Source: Porphyra umbilicalis (taxonomy: Eukaryota > Rhodophyta > Bangiophyceae > Bangiales > Bangiaceae). Taken from it: a stretch of DNA of 64,000 nt. The DNA lies in contig KV919018.1 of the NCBI GenBank assembly GCA_002049455.2, positions 1 through 64,000 of the forward strand, in the 5' to 3' direction. The notes under the pieces were generated by a model. That model worked only from the letters and a program-made list of their open reading frames with translations, made no database searches and had not been told where the DNA came from. The translations under genes and the position numbers were made by a program. This document shows positions 42,837 through 55,549 of this stretch, in pieces (position 1 is the first letter of the stretch; each line of letters starts with the position of its first letter).

Positions 42837-43220
42837 TAGCGCTCGACGAGCAAGACACACGCACAATGCGCGACGTGCTTGGTAGCGTCACCGCGTTCCA
42901 GCAGGCCATCGCGGACGACCTCGATGCTGTTGTCGTGGCTGCGGGCTGGCGCAAAGTCAACCTCGTGAAGAACGGTGTGACGTACCGGGCCTACTACCGC
43001 CCGGTTCTCGACGTCGTGCTGGCGCTGCTGGACGGCCAGCGCGTCATCCAGCTTTGGAGCGGGGATGGGGGCCCCGCGCCGCCCTCCGACCACCGCGAGT
43101 CCCCGATGGACGGGGATGCCTTTCGCCTCTGCGAGGCCGACATTCGTGGGCGACCGGGGAAGAATTGTGTGCTTGGACTTCACGTCTACACAGACAGTAG
43201 CCACATATCGTGGTCTGGAG
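42800..43220 (+). CDS. Plavaka/KDZ-like transposase, second exon
   Basis: Reads LGTWDGSRPGLALDEQDTRT, FQQAIADDLDAVVVAAGWRK, YRAYYRPVLDVVLALLDGQR then VIQLWSGDGG, and ends HVYTDSSHISWSG at a GTGCGT donor. DSSH/SWSG followed by RYPLRIRLIN in the next exon is the pattern around the first catalytic Asp of Plavaka/KDZ-type (CMC-related) DDE transposases. Phase 1 joins exactly to the next exon. Confidence 0.66.
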
Positions 43221-43425
43221 GTGCGTTTGGACTACTTTTTTTTGCTCTTTGCTGCCTAGTACCACTGCCACGGGGCGAGACGCTGGGGCGACCGTGGAAT
43301 TCGTTGGTGCCCGTTTTTGGTGGACGCTTGGCCTGTTACAGCGCTTTCCAGGTACTGACGAACGGAATTATCTGGCGCCCTTTTCTACCCAATGTACGAG
43401 CGCTCTCTTATGTTCTTCTGTACAG
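43221..43425 (+). other. Intron (205 bp) in the Plavaka-like transposase
   Basis: Donor GTGCGT at 43221 and acceptor ttctgtacag ending 43425. Splicing gives ...ISWSG-APNRYPLRIRLIN, the motif expected for the family. Confidence 0.7.
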
Positions 43426-44009
43426 CACCCAACCGGTATCCACTCAGAATACGCCTGATCAACTCCATGACGGGAGCGATTGAGTGGCATACCGTGGCGT
43501 ACATCCCCATTTTCCGCACCCTCAAGGAGCCTGCGCCGGAAAAGCGCGGAAGGGAGCGCCGGTGCGGTGTCCTGCAGCGCGTGCTTTACCTCGCTTTTAG
43601 TACAGCGAGTAAGGCCAGCAACACGGGCGTCTTTATCGTCGGCGGCATGGCCGGAGAGTTCCGTGCGTTTTTGCGCATCTTGCTGTATCTGTGCGACCAA
43701 CCGGAGGAGAAGGCGGTGCTGTGCTTAAAGGCCGGCACAACCGCAATGCCGTGCTCGAGCTGCCGCGTCGCCGCCGCGGACGCGGTTACTCCCGCCGCGC
43801 TGACGGCTGCGGACCGCAAGGTCATTGTCACACTGAACAGGCACCTCGAAGCGGACGCTCACCGCCGGTACGGGTGCGAGGGACAGCGCCGTCTGCTGCT
43901 CGAGGCGCGAGAGAGCATCCACATCGCGGTACAGGCGCTGGCGGCAATAGCGGGCCTTGGAACAGAACCCCACCTACTGTACAAGATGATCGGCTTCGAC
44001 ACTCTCCAT
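43426..44009 (+). CDS. Plavaka/KDZ-like transposase, third exon
   Basis: Reads PNRYPLRIRLINSMTGAIEW, YLAFSTASKASNTGVFIVGG, FLRILLYLCDQPEEKAVLCL and a CxxC (MPCSSCRVAA) that in the family sits before the catalytic centre. It ends YKMIGFDTLH at a GTACGT donor. The family's GFD-x-LH...DLG motif is split by the next intron. Confidence 0.72.
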
Positions 44010-44168
44010 GTACGTTTCTAAGTCTCTGCAACTCGCATGTGCTTCGTTGATTCCGTTTTCAATTTGGTCCGCCACCCACCTCGCTTGGGGTGCTGCTTCT
44101 CACTGCGGCTCCTCTACATCCAGTAGGCCTCCTCCTTTTGGTGCTTTTTGTGCATGCCATCTTTGCAG
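44010..44168 (+). other. Intron (159 bp) in the Plavaka-like transposase
   Basis: GTACGT donor at 44010, pyrimidine-rich 3' end, acceptor ctttgcag ending 44168. Phase 0; joins GFDTLH to MLDLGVTQML. Confidence 0.75.
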
Positions 44169-44345
44169 ATGCTTGACCTCGGTGTCACGCAGATGCTCAC
44201 GCGCTGCTTGGTGCTTCTCTTTCCGTTCATGTGCGCCGGCAGCGTTCCAATCTGCGGGACCTTGGCGGCGACTCTACGTATCGCCAACCTGCGGCTCGCC
44301 CTTCTCGGCCGACGCAGCACCGCCTGGTGCATTGCGCCAGGATAA
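44169..44345 (+). CDS. Plavaka/KDZ-like transposase, fourth exon
   Basis: Reads MLDLGVTQMLTRCLVLLFPF and LRIANLRLALLGRRSTAWCI, matching the DLG-T-x-LL and ANxRLALLGRRT blocks of the family. The frame reaches a stop at 44343-44345; a GTGCAT just before it (near 44325) could be the true donor. The next exon has not been located with confidence. Confidence 0.6.
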   Translation: MLDLGVTQMLTRCLVLLFPFMCAGSVPICGTLAATLRIANLRLALLGRRSTAWCIAPG

Positions 44346-44532
44346 GTATGGCGAGCATGTCGTGGAGCGAGGCAAATGTGTTCGGGGGTCAAAACTCTCT
44401 GCTTGCACCAATGATTGCTGCGTGTGAGCGGAGCGCATTGCACTGCTTCTGGAACTGACTATCGAGCCTCCTGCTCGTCTTTTTGTCAATGTCTGACGTA
44501 CCTTTCCGATATGTCCTTCTTCATCCGTTGCT

Positions 44533-45996
44533 GTGGACAGTTACTTTATAGTGCCGGGAGAGACGCAGGCAACGTTTACAGGGGCGCAACAGCCGGGAGG
44601 CGTAGCGCTGCTCGCTTTCTTCGTCATCGGCCTTTTCTGCCGCCTTGAGCCCCACGTGCCCAGCGTGTCCGAAGCCTCGTCGACGGCGGCGGCATCTAGT
44701 TACCGCGGAAGAGACGCGGCGCCCACGTGTACGGCGGCAGGCGTTGACGGCGGGGACGACGAGGGGCTGCACAAGGGCTTCCAGTTTGACTGGGGCTCTT
44801 ACCAGGACGCGTTTGGGGACAAGCCACTCAACGTTGCCGTCACGGAAATGTTCGCTGAGTATGCGACGCTCTACGGGCGCCTGAGCAGCCGAGTGGGCGA
44901 CTCGGTGCCACCGCCAATGACGTTGCCCGAGGCCATCTCCATCTCGGAGCAGGCCAAGAACTTTGTCTTCAATTACGTGACACCCCTCCTCGGGCCCACC
45001 TTTAGCATGAATTTCCACAAGCTGCGGCGGCACCTCTTGGACGCCATCCGCTACCATGGCAGCCTGCGCAACGGCCACACCTCGAGCAACGAATCCGAGC
45101 ACAAGGTCGACAAAGCGTTCTACAACCGAACCAGCCAACATTTTGGCACGTTCACCGAGCAGATCGTGCGGCGGTCCCAGGGCTCCCGGGAGTTGCTGGC
45201 CACCACCGCGGCCGCCGACGGCGGTGGGGCGATAGCGCCCGCCCCTCGACCATCTGACTACCAGCCGCCCCCGCCTTCGACACACGACGGGGCGGAGCAG
45301 ACGGAAGTTCGGGCGTCTGACGAGAGAGTCCCAGCGGCGGTCGCATCGGGCGCCGGCGCCCGAACCTTGGCAAGTGTCGAGACTGCCAAGGTGTCCGCTG
45401 TGGATGGGGTAGGCTGTAGGGCGGGTGTCGGCAGAACACACCTGTCCGTGGCAACACTTTGTGCCCGCCCTGGCCTTTCCTCGGCGTCCAAGATGCTACG
45501 TTTGCCCGACGCGGTGTTTGTGCCTGTGCTTTCCCGTGCCAACATTGCGGCACGTTTTGAGTGCGGCGCCCAGCGGCCGCAGGTGGTTCGTGCGTCTCGG
45601 TCTTTCAACGGCTCCCCGTGGTACTACGCGGTACTGTACGAGATGGAGGAGGGCGACGAGGAGTTGTGCATTGGAGAGTTACGTGCGTTGGTGCGGCTTG
45701 CGGACGGTGACTATGCGCTGGTCTGGGACTGGGAGCCGGCCGAGGAGGATGCTGGTTGCCCCCTTGTCGAGCGGGGCTGCTTGCGTCCCAAGTGGTGCCT
45801 CACTGACGACGAGGGGGCGGTCGCTGCTCGGCGCGTCCCGCTCGAGCTCATCAAGCGATTGGGTTTGGTGGTACCTGACTTTGGGGACCTGAAGGCCCGC
45901 CGTGGAGTGACCGCCGTGCCGCCAGCCCTGCACGCCCCACATCACGAGCACCGGGAGTCTCGCTCCTTCTTGAATACCTTCTTCCCGTGGGGATAG
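44533..45996 (+). CDS. Plavaka/KDZ-like transposase, C-terminal exon(s)
   Basis: Uninterrupted frame of about 487 codons; the true exon start is probably near 44560-44600. FTGAQQPGGVALLAFFVIGL matches the family's TGxxxRxLLxxLPFVL block. MNFHKLRRHLLDAIRYHGSL then NESEHKVDKAFYNRTSQHFG matches the K-x-H-x-L...E...H block with the last catalytic acidic residue. A low-complexity linker leads to a C-terminal domain (GSPWYYAVLYEMEEGDEELC, LADGDYALVWDWEPAEED then CPLVERGC) typical of the family tail. No internal stop. The transposase acts in the nucleus on its own element ends. Confidence 0.72.
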   Translation: MDSYFIVPGETQATFTGAQQPGGVALLAFFVIGLFCRLEPHVPSVSEASSTAAASSYRGRDAAPTCTAAGVDGGDDEGLHKGFQFDWGSYQDAFGDKPLNVAVTEMFAEYATLYGRLSSRVGDSVPPPMTLPEAISISEQAKNFVFNYVTPLLGPTFSMNFHKLRRHLLDAIRYHGSLRNGHTSSNESEHKVDKAFYNRTSQHFGTFTEQIVRRSQGSRELLATTAAADGGGAIAPAPRPSDYQPPPPSTHDGAEQTEVRASDERVPAAVASGAGARTLASVETAKVSAVDGVGCRAGVGRTHLSVATLCARPGLSSASKMLRLPDAVFVPVLSRANIAARFECGAQRPQVVRASRSFNGSPWYYAVLYEMEEGDEELCIGELRALVRLADGDYALVWDWEPAEEDAGCPLVERGCLRPKWCLTDDEGAVAARRVPLELIKRLGLVVPDFGDLKARRGVTAVPPALHAPHHEHRESRSFLNTFFPWG

Positions 45997-48171
45997 GTGC
46001 CTTGCAGCGTGACATGCTTCGTATCGCTGTTTCTTTTCGACTGCTACGTGCACTTGCAAAAACAGGAACGTCCTTCTTTGTCGTGTGTCGCCCTCGCCTG
46101 TATGACACGAAAGCATACGAAAATTGCATCGGCGGTTTCTGTACTACCTGTTGGGTTCGTATACCCTTGGGGCGGGAGACGACAACAGTAGCAGGCAGAC
46201 ACGGCTCTGCCTGCATCAGCAACAAGGGAAGCGGGGGGAGACCGGTCAGCACCATCCCTCGCCCCCGAAGACGCCGGCGCGCACAGGACCTCGCCCGCGT
46301 GCCTACGACTCCCTCGCCAGAGCTAATGAGCCGCGCCTCCAAAGTGGGCTCGCTTGGACGAAGCTAAGTGTGTGTACATCAGCCAGCCTCGTGATCCTAC
46401 CGCGTTGGCCAATCAGATCGTGCAATCCGGACCTTACAGAAAAGTGGCGACGGACTCGCCCTGATCGTGGCATCGAGAGCCCACAGAGCTGGAGAACCAC
46501 CGAGACCTCGAAACTGGGGTTTCGATAGGAGCCTCGATGCCCATCGACCGATCGCATCGAACCACGGTTTCGATGGTCGATGGCTCTCAACGGGAGTCGA
46601 TGGTGGCTTGATCGTAAATCGGCCGCGCAGAGACGATCCCCCCCTCCGCGACCCGCCGCGGAGCGCCACGTGGTCGCGCCCCCGCCGCGGCCGAGACGGC
46701 GGCAACGCCGTCGACGCCGTCCAGGTGGTCGGTCGGCCACCACGACCGAGGCGTGGGGGGGGGGGTGCCACCCCCCCCTCCCCCACCGTGCGGGAGGCTC
46801 TCGTCTCCGCGCTGGCGCGTGCGACCGTGCCCGCTCGGGGGGGGGGCGGCACCCCGCCGGCCGCGACGGGCGCTTTCCACGCCGGGCCCCCAGCCAAAGC
46901 GGCTTGCGTCAGTGCCGTCCGGCCGACCGCCAGAGCCGCTCGACGCTTGCCAGCAGAGCCCATGATGGACGTCGGCGCGGCGTGGCCCCCCACCGCCGGG
47001 CGTCTGCCCGGCTGCTGTGGCCGCAAAAAGAGTTGGGGCTCGTGGTTGGCCGCCCCAAAACGCCCGCCTCGAAAATGGGTGGGACCCGGTTTGGGGGACG
47101 CGCACCACAAACGCACGCCCGACGGCGTGGCGTCTGGTGCTCCGGTTTGCAGCGGCGGCGGTTTTGGACGTTGGTTCGACGCAACCCAACCGTCGGCGTG
47201 GCTCCTTTTTGCGGGACGCGAACGGGTGTCGCTGGCGCGGCACTGGCCCTCGAGCGCCGCGGGTGGCCCCGTGCGCCCAGCGGCCCCGCAGCCGGCCGTC
47301 GCGGCCGCAGCCGGGACGGGCAAGCGCCGGTTTGACAATGTAGTTAGGCCTATCCCCAAACTGCTTCTTTGTAGCGGCCCCACGGGCGCGCGCCTTGAAA
47401 TTTTCAGCGGCGGCAGCTCAATTTCCCTGTCAACGGTCCGTACCGGCCACACCACGCCCGCCTCGTGCCGGGTGCCGCCCCGCCTCGACCAGCGGCCAAA
47501 CGAGCCGCGGACCGAGGGTGCGCAAGGGTCCTCAGCAGACAGCACCGCGCCACTGGCGCTGAATCAGGGGCATCGACGGTCCACTCAAGTGCCGCAATCC
47601 GGCGGGGGCCCCCGCCCAGGTGTTGGCTGCGTTGCCCGCGGCGGCGCCCCCCGTTGGCCTGGGCGGCGCCCCTCCCCCCCCCCCCGCCCCCCCCGTCACG
47701 CGCGCCGCGTCCACGGGGGCGACGCGGCGCGCCGGGCGGGCCCACCGCCCCCCCCCCCCTCGGGCGGCCCGCTGGTCCGCCGGCGCTTGCCGCCGGCGGC
47801 GGCGCCCGCGTGCCGCCCGCGCGCGCACCCGCCCCGGGGGCCGCCCGCCGGCACGCGGGCGTGGCGCCGGCGGACCACCCCCCCCCCCGCCGCGCCTGCC
47901 CGCCGGGCCCCCACGGGGCGGCCGCTGCGCGCGTCGGGGCGGGTGCGCTGCCGCGTTTGGGCCCTCCCCCCCCCCCCCCCCTTCCGCGCGCGCGAGCGCC
48001 TCCACCGCCACGCGCGGCTGGTCGGTCGTCTTGCGTCGTCCCCATCTGCGTGGCGGCGCTGCTTGTCCCGCGTCGCCCCGCCGCCGACCCGCCGCCGCCC
48101 GGGGCCGGCGTGCCCCCACTGGTCCAGACGCGGATCACGCGTCGGCCGCCGGCGCCCCGCCGCGGACGCGG
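45997..48171. other. Intergenic / upstream region of the SANT-domain gene
   Basis: 46.0-46.6 kb is mixed and should contain the right end of the Plavaka-like element, which I could not identify. 46.48-46.60 kb has clustered TCGATGG/TTTCGAT inverted motifs. From 46.6 kb the sequence is very GC-rich and open in many frames on both strands; none shows a domain, and the coding start of the next gene is uncertain. Confidence 0.3.
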
Positions 48172-48694
48172 ATGGCACCGGCGTCGTTGCGGCCGTCGCC
48201 GCCGCGCGTCCTCTTACCGCCCCCGCCGTCGGCCGCCCCGTCGGTGGCCACTGCGGCGCAAGAGGCGGCGGCGGCGGCGGATGCGGGGGCCCCCTTGTTC
48301 GCCGCCCCGCCAGTGACAGCCGACGCTGCAGCGGCGCCTTTTCCCGCTCTGGCGGCTGCCCTCACCCCGCTCGGCTGGGTTGCCCCCGCCCCGGCGGCTA
48401 CCCCTGTCCCGGCGGCTACCCCTGTCCCGGCGGCTACCCCTGTCCCGGCGGCTGCTCCTGTCCCGGCAGCTGCACTCGCCCTGCTGGCCGCCCCCACCCC
48501 GGCGGGTGCACTCGCCCCGGCGGGTGCCCCCGCCCCACCGGTTTCCCTCCCCCCGCTGATTTCCCTCCCCCCGCCGGCTGCGCTCGTCCCGGCGGCTGCC
48601 CCCGCCCCGCCGTCGAGCCCTCCCTGGCCCCCCCCGACCGGCAGCCGGCCGGCGTCCCCACTGCCGCCCGCCGTCGCGGCGGCCAGCGTCGGCA

Positions 48695-48739
<45 letters not shown>

Positions 48740-51700
48740 GTGGCGGCGACCACGCGTCGGCCCCCGGCCATGGCGGCGTGGCGTCGGCGGCGGCGGCGCC
48801 AGCGCCCTCTGCGGCGGCGGTCCGCCCCGCCGTCAACGTGGTGCGGGTGCCCCCCCTCTCCCCCGGCGGCGGCGGCGCCCCCCCCCCCCCCGACGGGCGG
48901 GGTGGGGGCACCAAGCGCCCCCCCCCCCCCGGCGGCGCGGTCCCCCCCGGTCCCGCCAAGCGCCCCCACCGCCTCCACTCCCCGTGGTGGCTCCCCCCCA
49001 CTCCCGCCTCCCCCCCCCCCCCCACCCCCCCCCCCCCCCCACGGTTTCATTCCACCCCCCCCCCTTCCCCGACGCCCCCCCCTCCCCTCCCCCGCCGCGG
49101 TGAACCGCGCCGCCCTCGCCGCCGTCGCCCGCATCGTCGGCCGCCATCGCGGCGGCGGCGCGCCGACCGCGGCGCCTCCCCCCCCACCGGCGGCGGGGCC
49201 ACCCCGCCGGTGCGGACCCCCGCCGCCGACGTGGCGCGGACGCTGCCGCAGCTCGGCGCCGCCGCCGCAGCCGCCGCCCCCCCCCGCGCGTCCTTGCCAC
49301 CGGCCGCAACCGCGACGGCGGGGGCGGCGGCGGCGGCGGCGGCGCCCCGCCTCGGCTCCCGACGCGCGCGGCGGGCGGCGGCGGCCGTGACGCGCGGCGG
49401 CGGGGCGACGGCGCCGTCCCCCGCCCCCACGGCGGCGGCCGCCGCCGCCGCCGCCGCGGTCGCCGCGGCGGCCACGGCGGCAGCCGCCGCCGCTGATGCG
49501 CGCGCGGCGGCGGCCGCGGGGCGGGGTCCCTCTGCCGTGCGCCTCGCGGCGGCCATGTCGGCCGCCGCGGGGCGGTCGGTCGACCGCGCCGCGGCGGCAG
49601 CAACGACGGCGGCAGCGGCGGCCGCCGCCGACGCGGCGGCGCGCGCGTGGCGGCGGGGGGGGATTACGGCCGCGGCGGTGGCGGCGGCCAACCGGGCGGC
49701 GGCGGCGGCGGCGGTGGCGGCGCGCTCCCGGGCGGCCGCGGCGGCGGCGCGCGCGGCGGCGCTGGCGGCGGTGGCGGGGGAGGGGCGCGGCCGGGGGGGG
49801 GAACGGGGGGGGGGGGGGGCGAGGTGCCGCCGGTGCCCCTCGTGCCGACGGCGGCCGTGACGGCGGCGGCGGCGGCGGCGCTTGGGGCCCCGTCGCCGCT
49901 GCCGCTACTGCCGCCGCTGCCGCCGCTGCCGCCGCTGCCGCCGCTGCCGCCGCTGCCGCCGCTGCCGCCGCTGCGGGCGGCGGTGGGGGGGGGGGCGACA
50001 CGGAGGGGGGGGGGGAGGCGCACGCAGACGGCCGCGGCGGGTTGCCGGCGGCGGCGCCGCGGGCGGTGGCGCCCGTGGCGGCCGACGCTGCCGCCGCTGC
50101 CGTGGCCGCGCCGGTGGGGGGGGTGCCGCCGGGGACGGCGGTGGGGCGTCGACGGCGGCGGCTGGCGGGGGCGGGCCCGCCGCCGTCGCGGCCGCCGTCG
50201 CCCCTGTGTCGGCGCTGGCGACCGCCGGTCCTGTGCCAACGCCTGCTGCGGTGGTGGGGGCGGTGCCCGTGGACGGCGCCATGTCAGTGTCGGCCGCCGC
50301 TGGCCTCGTCGCTGCCGCCTTTGTCGACGTTGACGCGCTGGATGCGGTGGTGCCGCCGTCGGCGGCGGCCGCGCCCGTGGCGCCTGCCGCCCTCGACGTG
50401 CCTGCCGACGCCGACGCGGATGCCGACCCGGCGGCGGCCGCCATCGAACCGGGTGCCGCCCCCGTCGCACCCGCCGCGCCCGGCGCGGCCGCTGCGCCCG
50501 GTGCACCCGCGTCGCCCCTCGCTGCCAGCGGTCCGCCGCCGGCGCCGGCGGCCGCGGCGACCGCCGTCCCCCCCCCCCCCCCGCAGCGGGGGTGCCCCCG
50601 TCAGACGGGCCCGCCCCGCCGGTGCGTCGGGACGCCCCTCGCGGGGCGGGGGCCCCCCCGCGTCGGCGGCGCGCGCACTGCCCCCGCTGGCGGCGGCGGC
50701 GTACGCGGCGCCGGCGGCGCAGCCGCGGGCGTGGCCGCAGCCGCTGCCGCCGCCGCCGCCGCTGCCGCTGCCGCCCATGCCGCCGGCCGACTCGGCCGCG
50801 CGGCAGCTGCCGGGCACGTGGCGCGCCGCGCGCGCGGCGGCGGTGGCGGCGGCCGCCGCGGCAACGGCAGACGGGGGGAGGGGGGGCAACGGCGCCGCCG
50901 GGGGGGGGTCGGCGCCGGCGGCAGCGGCGGCGCCGCGCCGCGGGCCCGCCGCCGCCACTGCGCGGGGCGGCGGCGCGACTGTCCGCACCGCCGGCACCGG
51001 CGGGGCGCCCGCTGCTGGTGGCGTGCCCGCGACGGGCGGCGTGCCGCCGCCGCCGCCGCCGCCGCCACCCCCCCCCCCCCTCCCGCCGCCGCTGCCGGCG
51101 GGGACGCCCCGGGGTCCCCCCCCCCCCCCCCCCCCCACCCGGCGCGGCGCCAAAGGCGCCCGCGCCCCCCCCGGCACCGCCCGCCGCGCGTCCATCTACC
51201 TCCCCCACCCGCAGGGTTCACCCGCGCTCGCCCCCCCCCCCCCCCCCAAGCGGCGCCCCCCCCCCTCCCCCCCCGGCCGCCGCGCTTTGCCCAACCCGTG
51301 CGGCTGCGCTCCCACCTCGGGCGCTTCCAGCGCACCACGCGCGGGGGGGGGGCCTTTGGCGGCGGCCGCGGCGGTGGCGGCGGCGGCGCCGACGGCAGCG
51401 GTGACGGCGGCGGTGGGTGGGGCGGCGGCGGCGGCGGCGGCGGCGGCGGGTGCGGGGGCGGCGTGAGCCTCGGCCCCGCCGGCGACGCGGCGGCGGCGGC
51501 GGCGGCGGTGTTGGCGCGGTGGGGCCCGACGCCGACCCTCCCCCCGCCCTCCCGAATGGCCATGCCCGTCTTGCGCCCGCCCCCGCCGCCGCGGGCGGCG
51601 ACGCCCGCGGCGGCGCTGGCGTACGCGCAGCGGGAAAAGCTCCGCGTGTTGCACCTCCTCGACGAGGCCGACGCGCGGATTGCGGTGCTGCGGCGGGGGA

Positions 51701-51813
51701 TGGGCGCGTTGCGGGCGGAGCAGGGGCGGGGGGAGTGGACGCCCCCGCGGGACGGGAGGCGCCCCGCGCCGCCCGTAGCGCCGCCAGTGGCGCCGCCGCC
51801 GCCCCCGCCGCCT

Positions 51814-51856
<43 letters not shown>

Positions 51857-54729
51857 TGCCGGCGACGCTGCGTCCTGCGGGCGGCGGGGCCCCCTTCCGC
51901 CCCATCCGCCCGCACTTGGCGCCGCCGCCGGTGGCGCCCCCGGCGCCGCACCCGGCCGCGCCGGCGGGCTTTATGCTGCCGCCGCCGCCGCCGCCGTGGG
52001 GCCGCATCCCCGCGCTGGTGGGGGGCGCCGCGGCGCCACACCCGCCGCCGGCCCCGCGCTTCTCCCCGTCGCTCCCGCGCGGCGGTGCGCCGCCCGCCGC
52101 CGCCGGCGGGGCGCCGGCGGGCGCGCCGGGCGGCACGCGCCCCCGCCCGTGGGGGGGGACGCCCGACGCGGCGCCGGCCGCGCCGCGCGGCGCCGCCGCC
52201 GCCGCCGCCGCTGCCGCCGCCGCCGCCGCCGTCGCCGCCGCCACCGCCGCCGCCGCCGCCACCGGTCTCGGTGCGGGCGCGCCTGCGGCCGCGCCGCACC
52301 GGCCGCTGCGCGCAGCGCCGCCGCCTGCGGGGCGCCTGTTTGCCGCCGCCGCCGACGCGGCGGCGGCGGTGCCGCTGCCGACCTTTGGGGCGCTCCTCGC
52401 GGCCAACCGGGCGGCGGCGGCCGCCGCCGACGGGCCGCTGCGGCGGCTCGCCGCGGGGCCGGGCGGCGGCGGCGGCGGCGGCGGCGGACGGCCGCCGCCG
52501 CCAACCGGCACGGCGCCCGCTGGGCGGGCTGGCGGGCCGCCCGCGGCGCCGCCGCTGCGCGGGCCGGCGGCGGGCGCCGCCGCCGCCGCTGCCACTGCCG
52601 CCGATGTGGTGACGGCCGCGGCTGCCGCCGCCGCCGCACCCGCCCGCCGCGTGCGGTTTGCGGTGGCCGGGGCGGCGGCGGGGGCGGACGTTGGGCTGTC
52701 CCGGACCACGCACGCGGCGGTGGCGGCGGCGCTCGTCGCCAACACGGCCGCCGTCGCGGCGGGCGCGCGCGTCGTCCGCGGCGGGCCGCCGTCGCCACCA
52801 GCCGCCGCCGCCGCGGCAGGCGCCGGCGGCTCACCCCCGCCGCCCCCCCCCCCCCCCCGTTCAATGTGCCCCCCGTCGGGTGGGGCCTCGCGCCAGCGCC
52901 CGCCCTTGCCGCCGCCTTGCGGCGGGGCGCCCCGCCCCCCCCCTCCCCCCCCGCCGCGCGCACCCGCACCGGCCGCCGCCACGGCGCACCATGGCGGGCG
53001 TGGCGGCGCTGCTGCGCCCGCCCTTTCGCGTCGTGCCCCCGCCCGTCGAGGCGCCGCGCCACCGCCGGCCGCGCCGCCGGGGGGGGGGCGCCCGCGCCCG
53101 TCGCCGGCGGTGGGGATGCTCGCCGCGGCGGCGGCGGCGGCGGAAAAGGCGGCGGCCGAGGCGGCGGCGGCGGTGGCCGCTCCCGCGCCCGAGGGGGGCG
53201 TGCCGCCGGTGGGGGTGGTGGTGGAGCCCGCGGGCGGGGGCGGGGGGGTGGCGGGGGGCGGCACGACAGTGGGAGCATCAGTTCGGACGCGACGGTGACC
53301 AGCAGCGACTTGGACGTCCGGCGACGGACTGCCGCTGCCGGTGCGTCGGGTGGCGGCGCTGGCGGTGACGGCGGCGGTGGTGGTGGTGGTGGTGGCGGCA
53401 GCGACGGCAGCAGTAGTGTGGAGGAGGGGGGTGGCGACGCGGACGTGGTCGACGTGGATGGGGGTGGCCCCACCGAGGACGATGGCAGCGGCGACAGTGG
53501 TGGCGTCGGCCACGCCAATGGCGACGCCGACGGCATGGGCGGTGGCGGTGACGGCGCCGGTGGTGGCGCCGGTGGCGGCGCCTGTAACGGCGCCGGCCCC
53601 TCGGCGGCCGACGGTGGGGGCCGCTGCCACAGCCCCCTCCCCCGCCCCCCCAAGCCGCCCGCGGCGGGCCGGCGCACGCTCGCCCAGCGCGGTGTGCCGG
53701 CGCGGGTGGCCAAGAACGCGGCGGTGATCCCCCCCCTCGACCCCCCCGGCGTTGTCCGCTTTGCCGGCGGCGGCGTGCGCCTCGACGACCCGCTCGGGGC
53801 GGCCGCCGCGTCGCGCGCCGTCGGCCTGTGGACGCCCGACGAGCAGCGCACCTTCCTCACCGCCTTTGTGGCGGTCGGCAAGGATTGGGGCAAGGTCGCG
53901 GCGGCGCTGCCGCACAAGAGCGCCCACGACGTGGCGGCGCACTACTACGCGGTCAAGCTCGGGGCGGGCCTCAAGCACGTCGGCCCCCGCGCCCCCAACG
54001 GCGTCGGGCGGGGGGGGGGCGGGGCCGCCGTCAGCCGGCGGGCGGCCGCTGCCACGCCGTCATTGCGTCTCGCGTGGTGCGGCCGCCGCCGCGGCGGTGG
54101 GGGCTCCACCACAACACCGCGCTCTCCCAGAGGGTCCGCCTGGCCGACTTGGTGCGGCGGGGGGGGGGGGGGGTGGGGACGGGGGCGGCGGGCGCCGCCG
54201 CCGCCGACGCGCCCACCGCCGGGTCGACGGGCGGGCCGCCCGCCGCCCTCGTCGGCGGCGCCCCGTGGTCGGACGCGCAGCTCGTGCAGCTGGTGCACGG
54301 CCTCGCGCGCGCCGGCGGCGGGGCCGCCGCGCTCTCGCCGCGCCCGCCGACGCCGCCGCCCCCGCCGACGACGGTCGTCGGCGGCCTGCGGTTGCCGTCG
54401 CCGCGGGTGGCCACCGGCGGCGGGTCCCCGTGGGCGCCCATCGCCGCGGCCGTGGGGGGGGGCACACCCCCGCCGCGTGTTGGCACGCGTACCGGCGGCT
54501 GCGGGGGGTGCTGCACCTCGACGCGTTTGTGGGGGGGGGAGGCGGACGGGCGGGGGGGGGGCAACCACCCCCAGCCGCCGCCCACGATGCCCGCATCGAG
54601 GAGGGGGAGAGGGGGGGGGGGGGCGAACCGCTCCACGGCGCCCCTGGCGCGTCGGGCGACGAGCTGGCAGCGGCGGCGGGGGCCGGTCGGCACCCCCCCG
54701 CCGCCGCGGTGGTGGCGCCGCTCGTTCCC

Positions 54730-54775
<46 letters not shown>

Positions 54776-55518
54776 TGCCGCCGCCGCCGCTGCCGCCGCC
54801 CGCGTCGCTGCTGCCGCCGCTGCTGCCGCCACCCTTTTCGGGTCGCGTCCCCGGCTCGGCCGGCCGCGGGTGGCGGCCGCGCGGCGGCCGCAGCGCGCGC
54901 GCGCCCGGCGTGGCGCCGACCCACCCGTTTCCCTCGGGCGAACGGGGCGGCGGGGGGGGTGGCTGGGTGTCCCGCGCCCCCCCGACGCCACCGGGGGGTG
55001 CGCGCGGGGGGGGGAGGGGAAACGCGCCGGTCGTGCACTATGGGTACGACCGCCGCCTGTCGGCGGGGGGGGCAGGGGGGGGGGGGGCGCCCCGCCCGCC
55101 CCGCCGCCGGTGCGGCTTTCTGGGCTTGCGGGGCTGCCCGCCGCTACGGCGGCGGCGCCGTGGCCGCGGCCGCCGCCGCCCGCGGCGGCGGCGGCGGCGG
55201 CCGCGCCCCCGTGCGCACCGCCCCCACCGCCCGCGCCGCCGCTCGCGCCGCCGCCCGCGGCGGCAGCGGCGGGGGCGGCCCCCTCTTCCTACGCGCCGGC
55301 TCCCGCGCCGGCGCCGGCGCCGCCACCGCCACCGCCCCCCGCCCTCCCCCCGTCTGGACGGGTGGTGCACCCCGCGCCCGCGCCGGCGGCCGTCGCTGCC
55401 GCCGCCGCCGCCGCCGTGTCGGCCGCCGCGTCGGCGGTAGCGTCGACGACGGCAGAGGCGGCGGTGGCGGCGCCCGGCGACGGGTGGCTCGCGGCGCCCG
55501 CGCCCGCGGCGCGCCACG

Positions 55519-55549
<31 letters not shown>

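Noticed and set aside
48135-51208. Long minus-strand ORFs opposite the SANT gene
   Set aside because: Poly-Ala/Gly/Arg mirror frames of the GC-rich plus-strand gene, without any domain.
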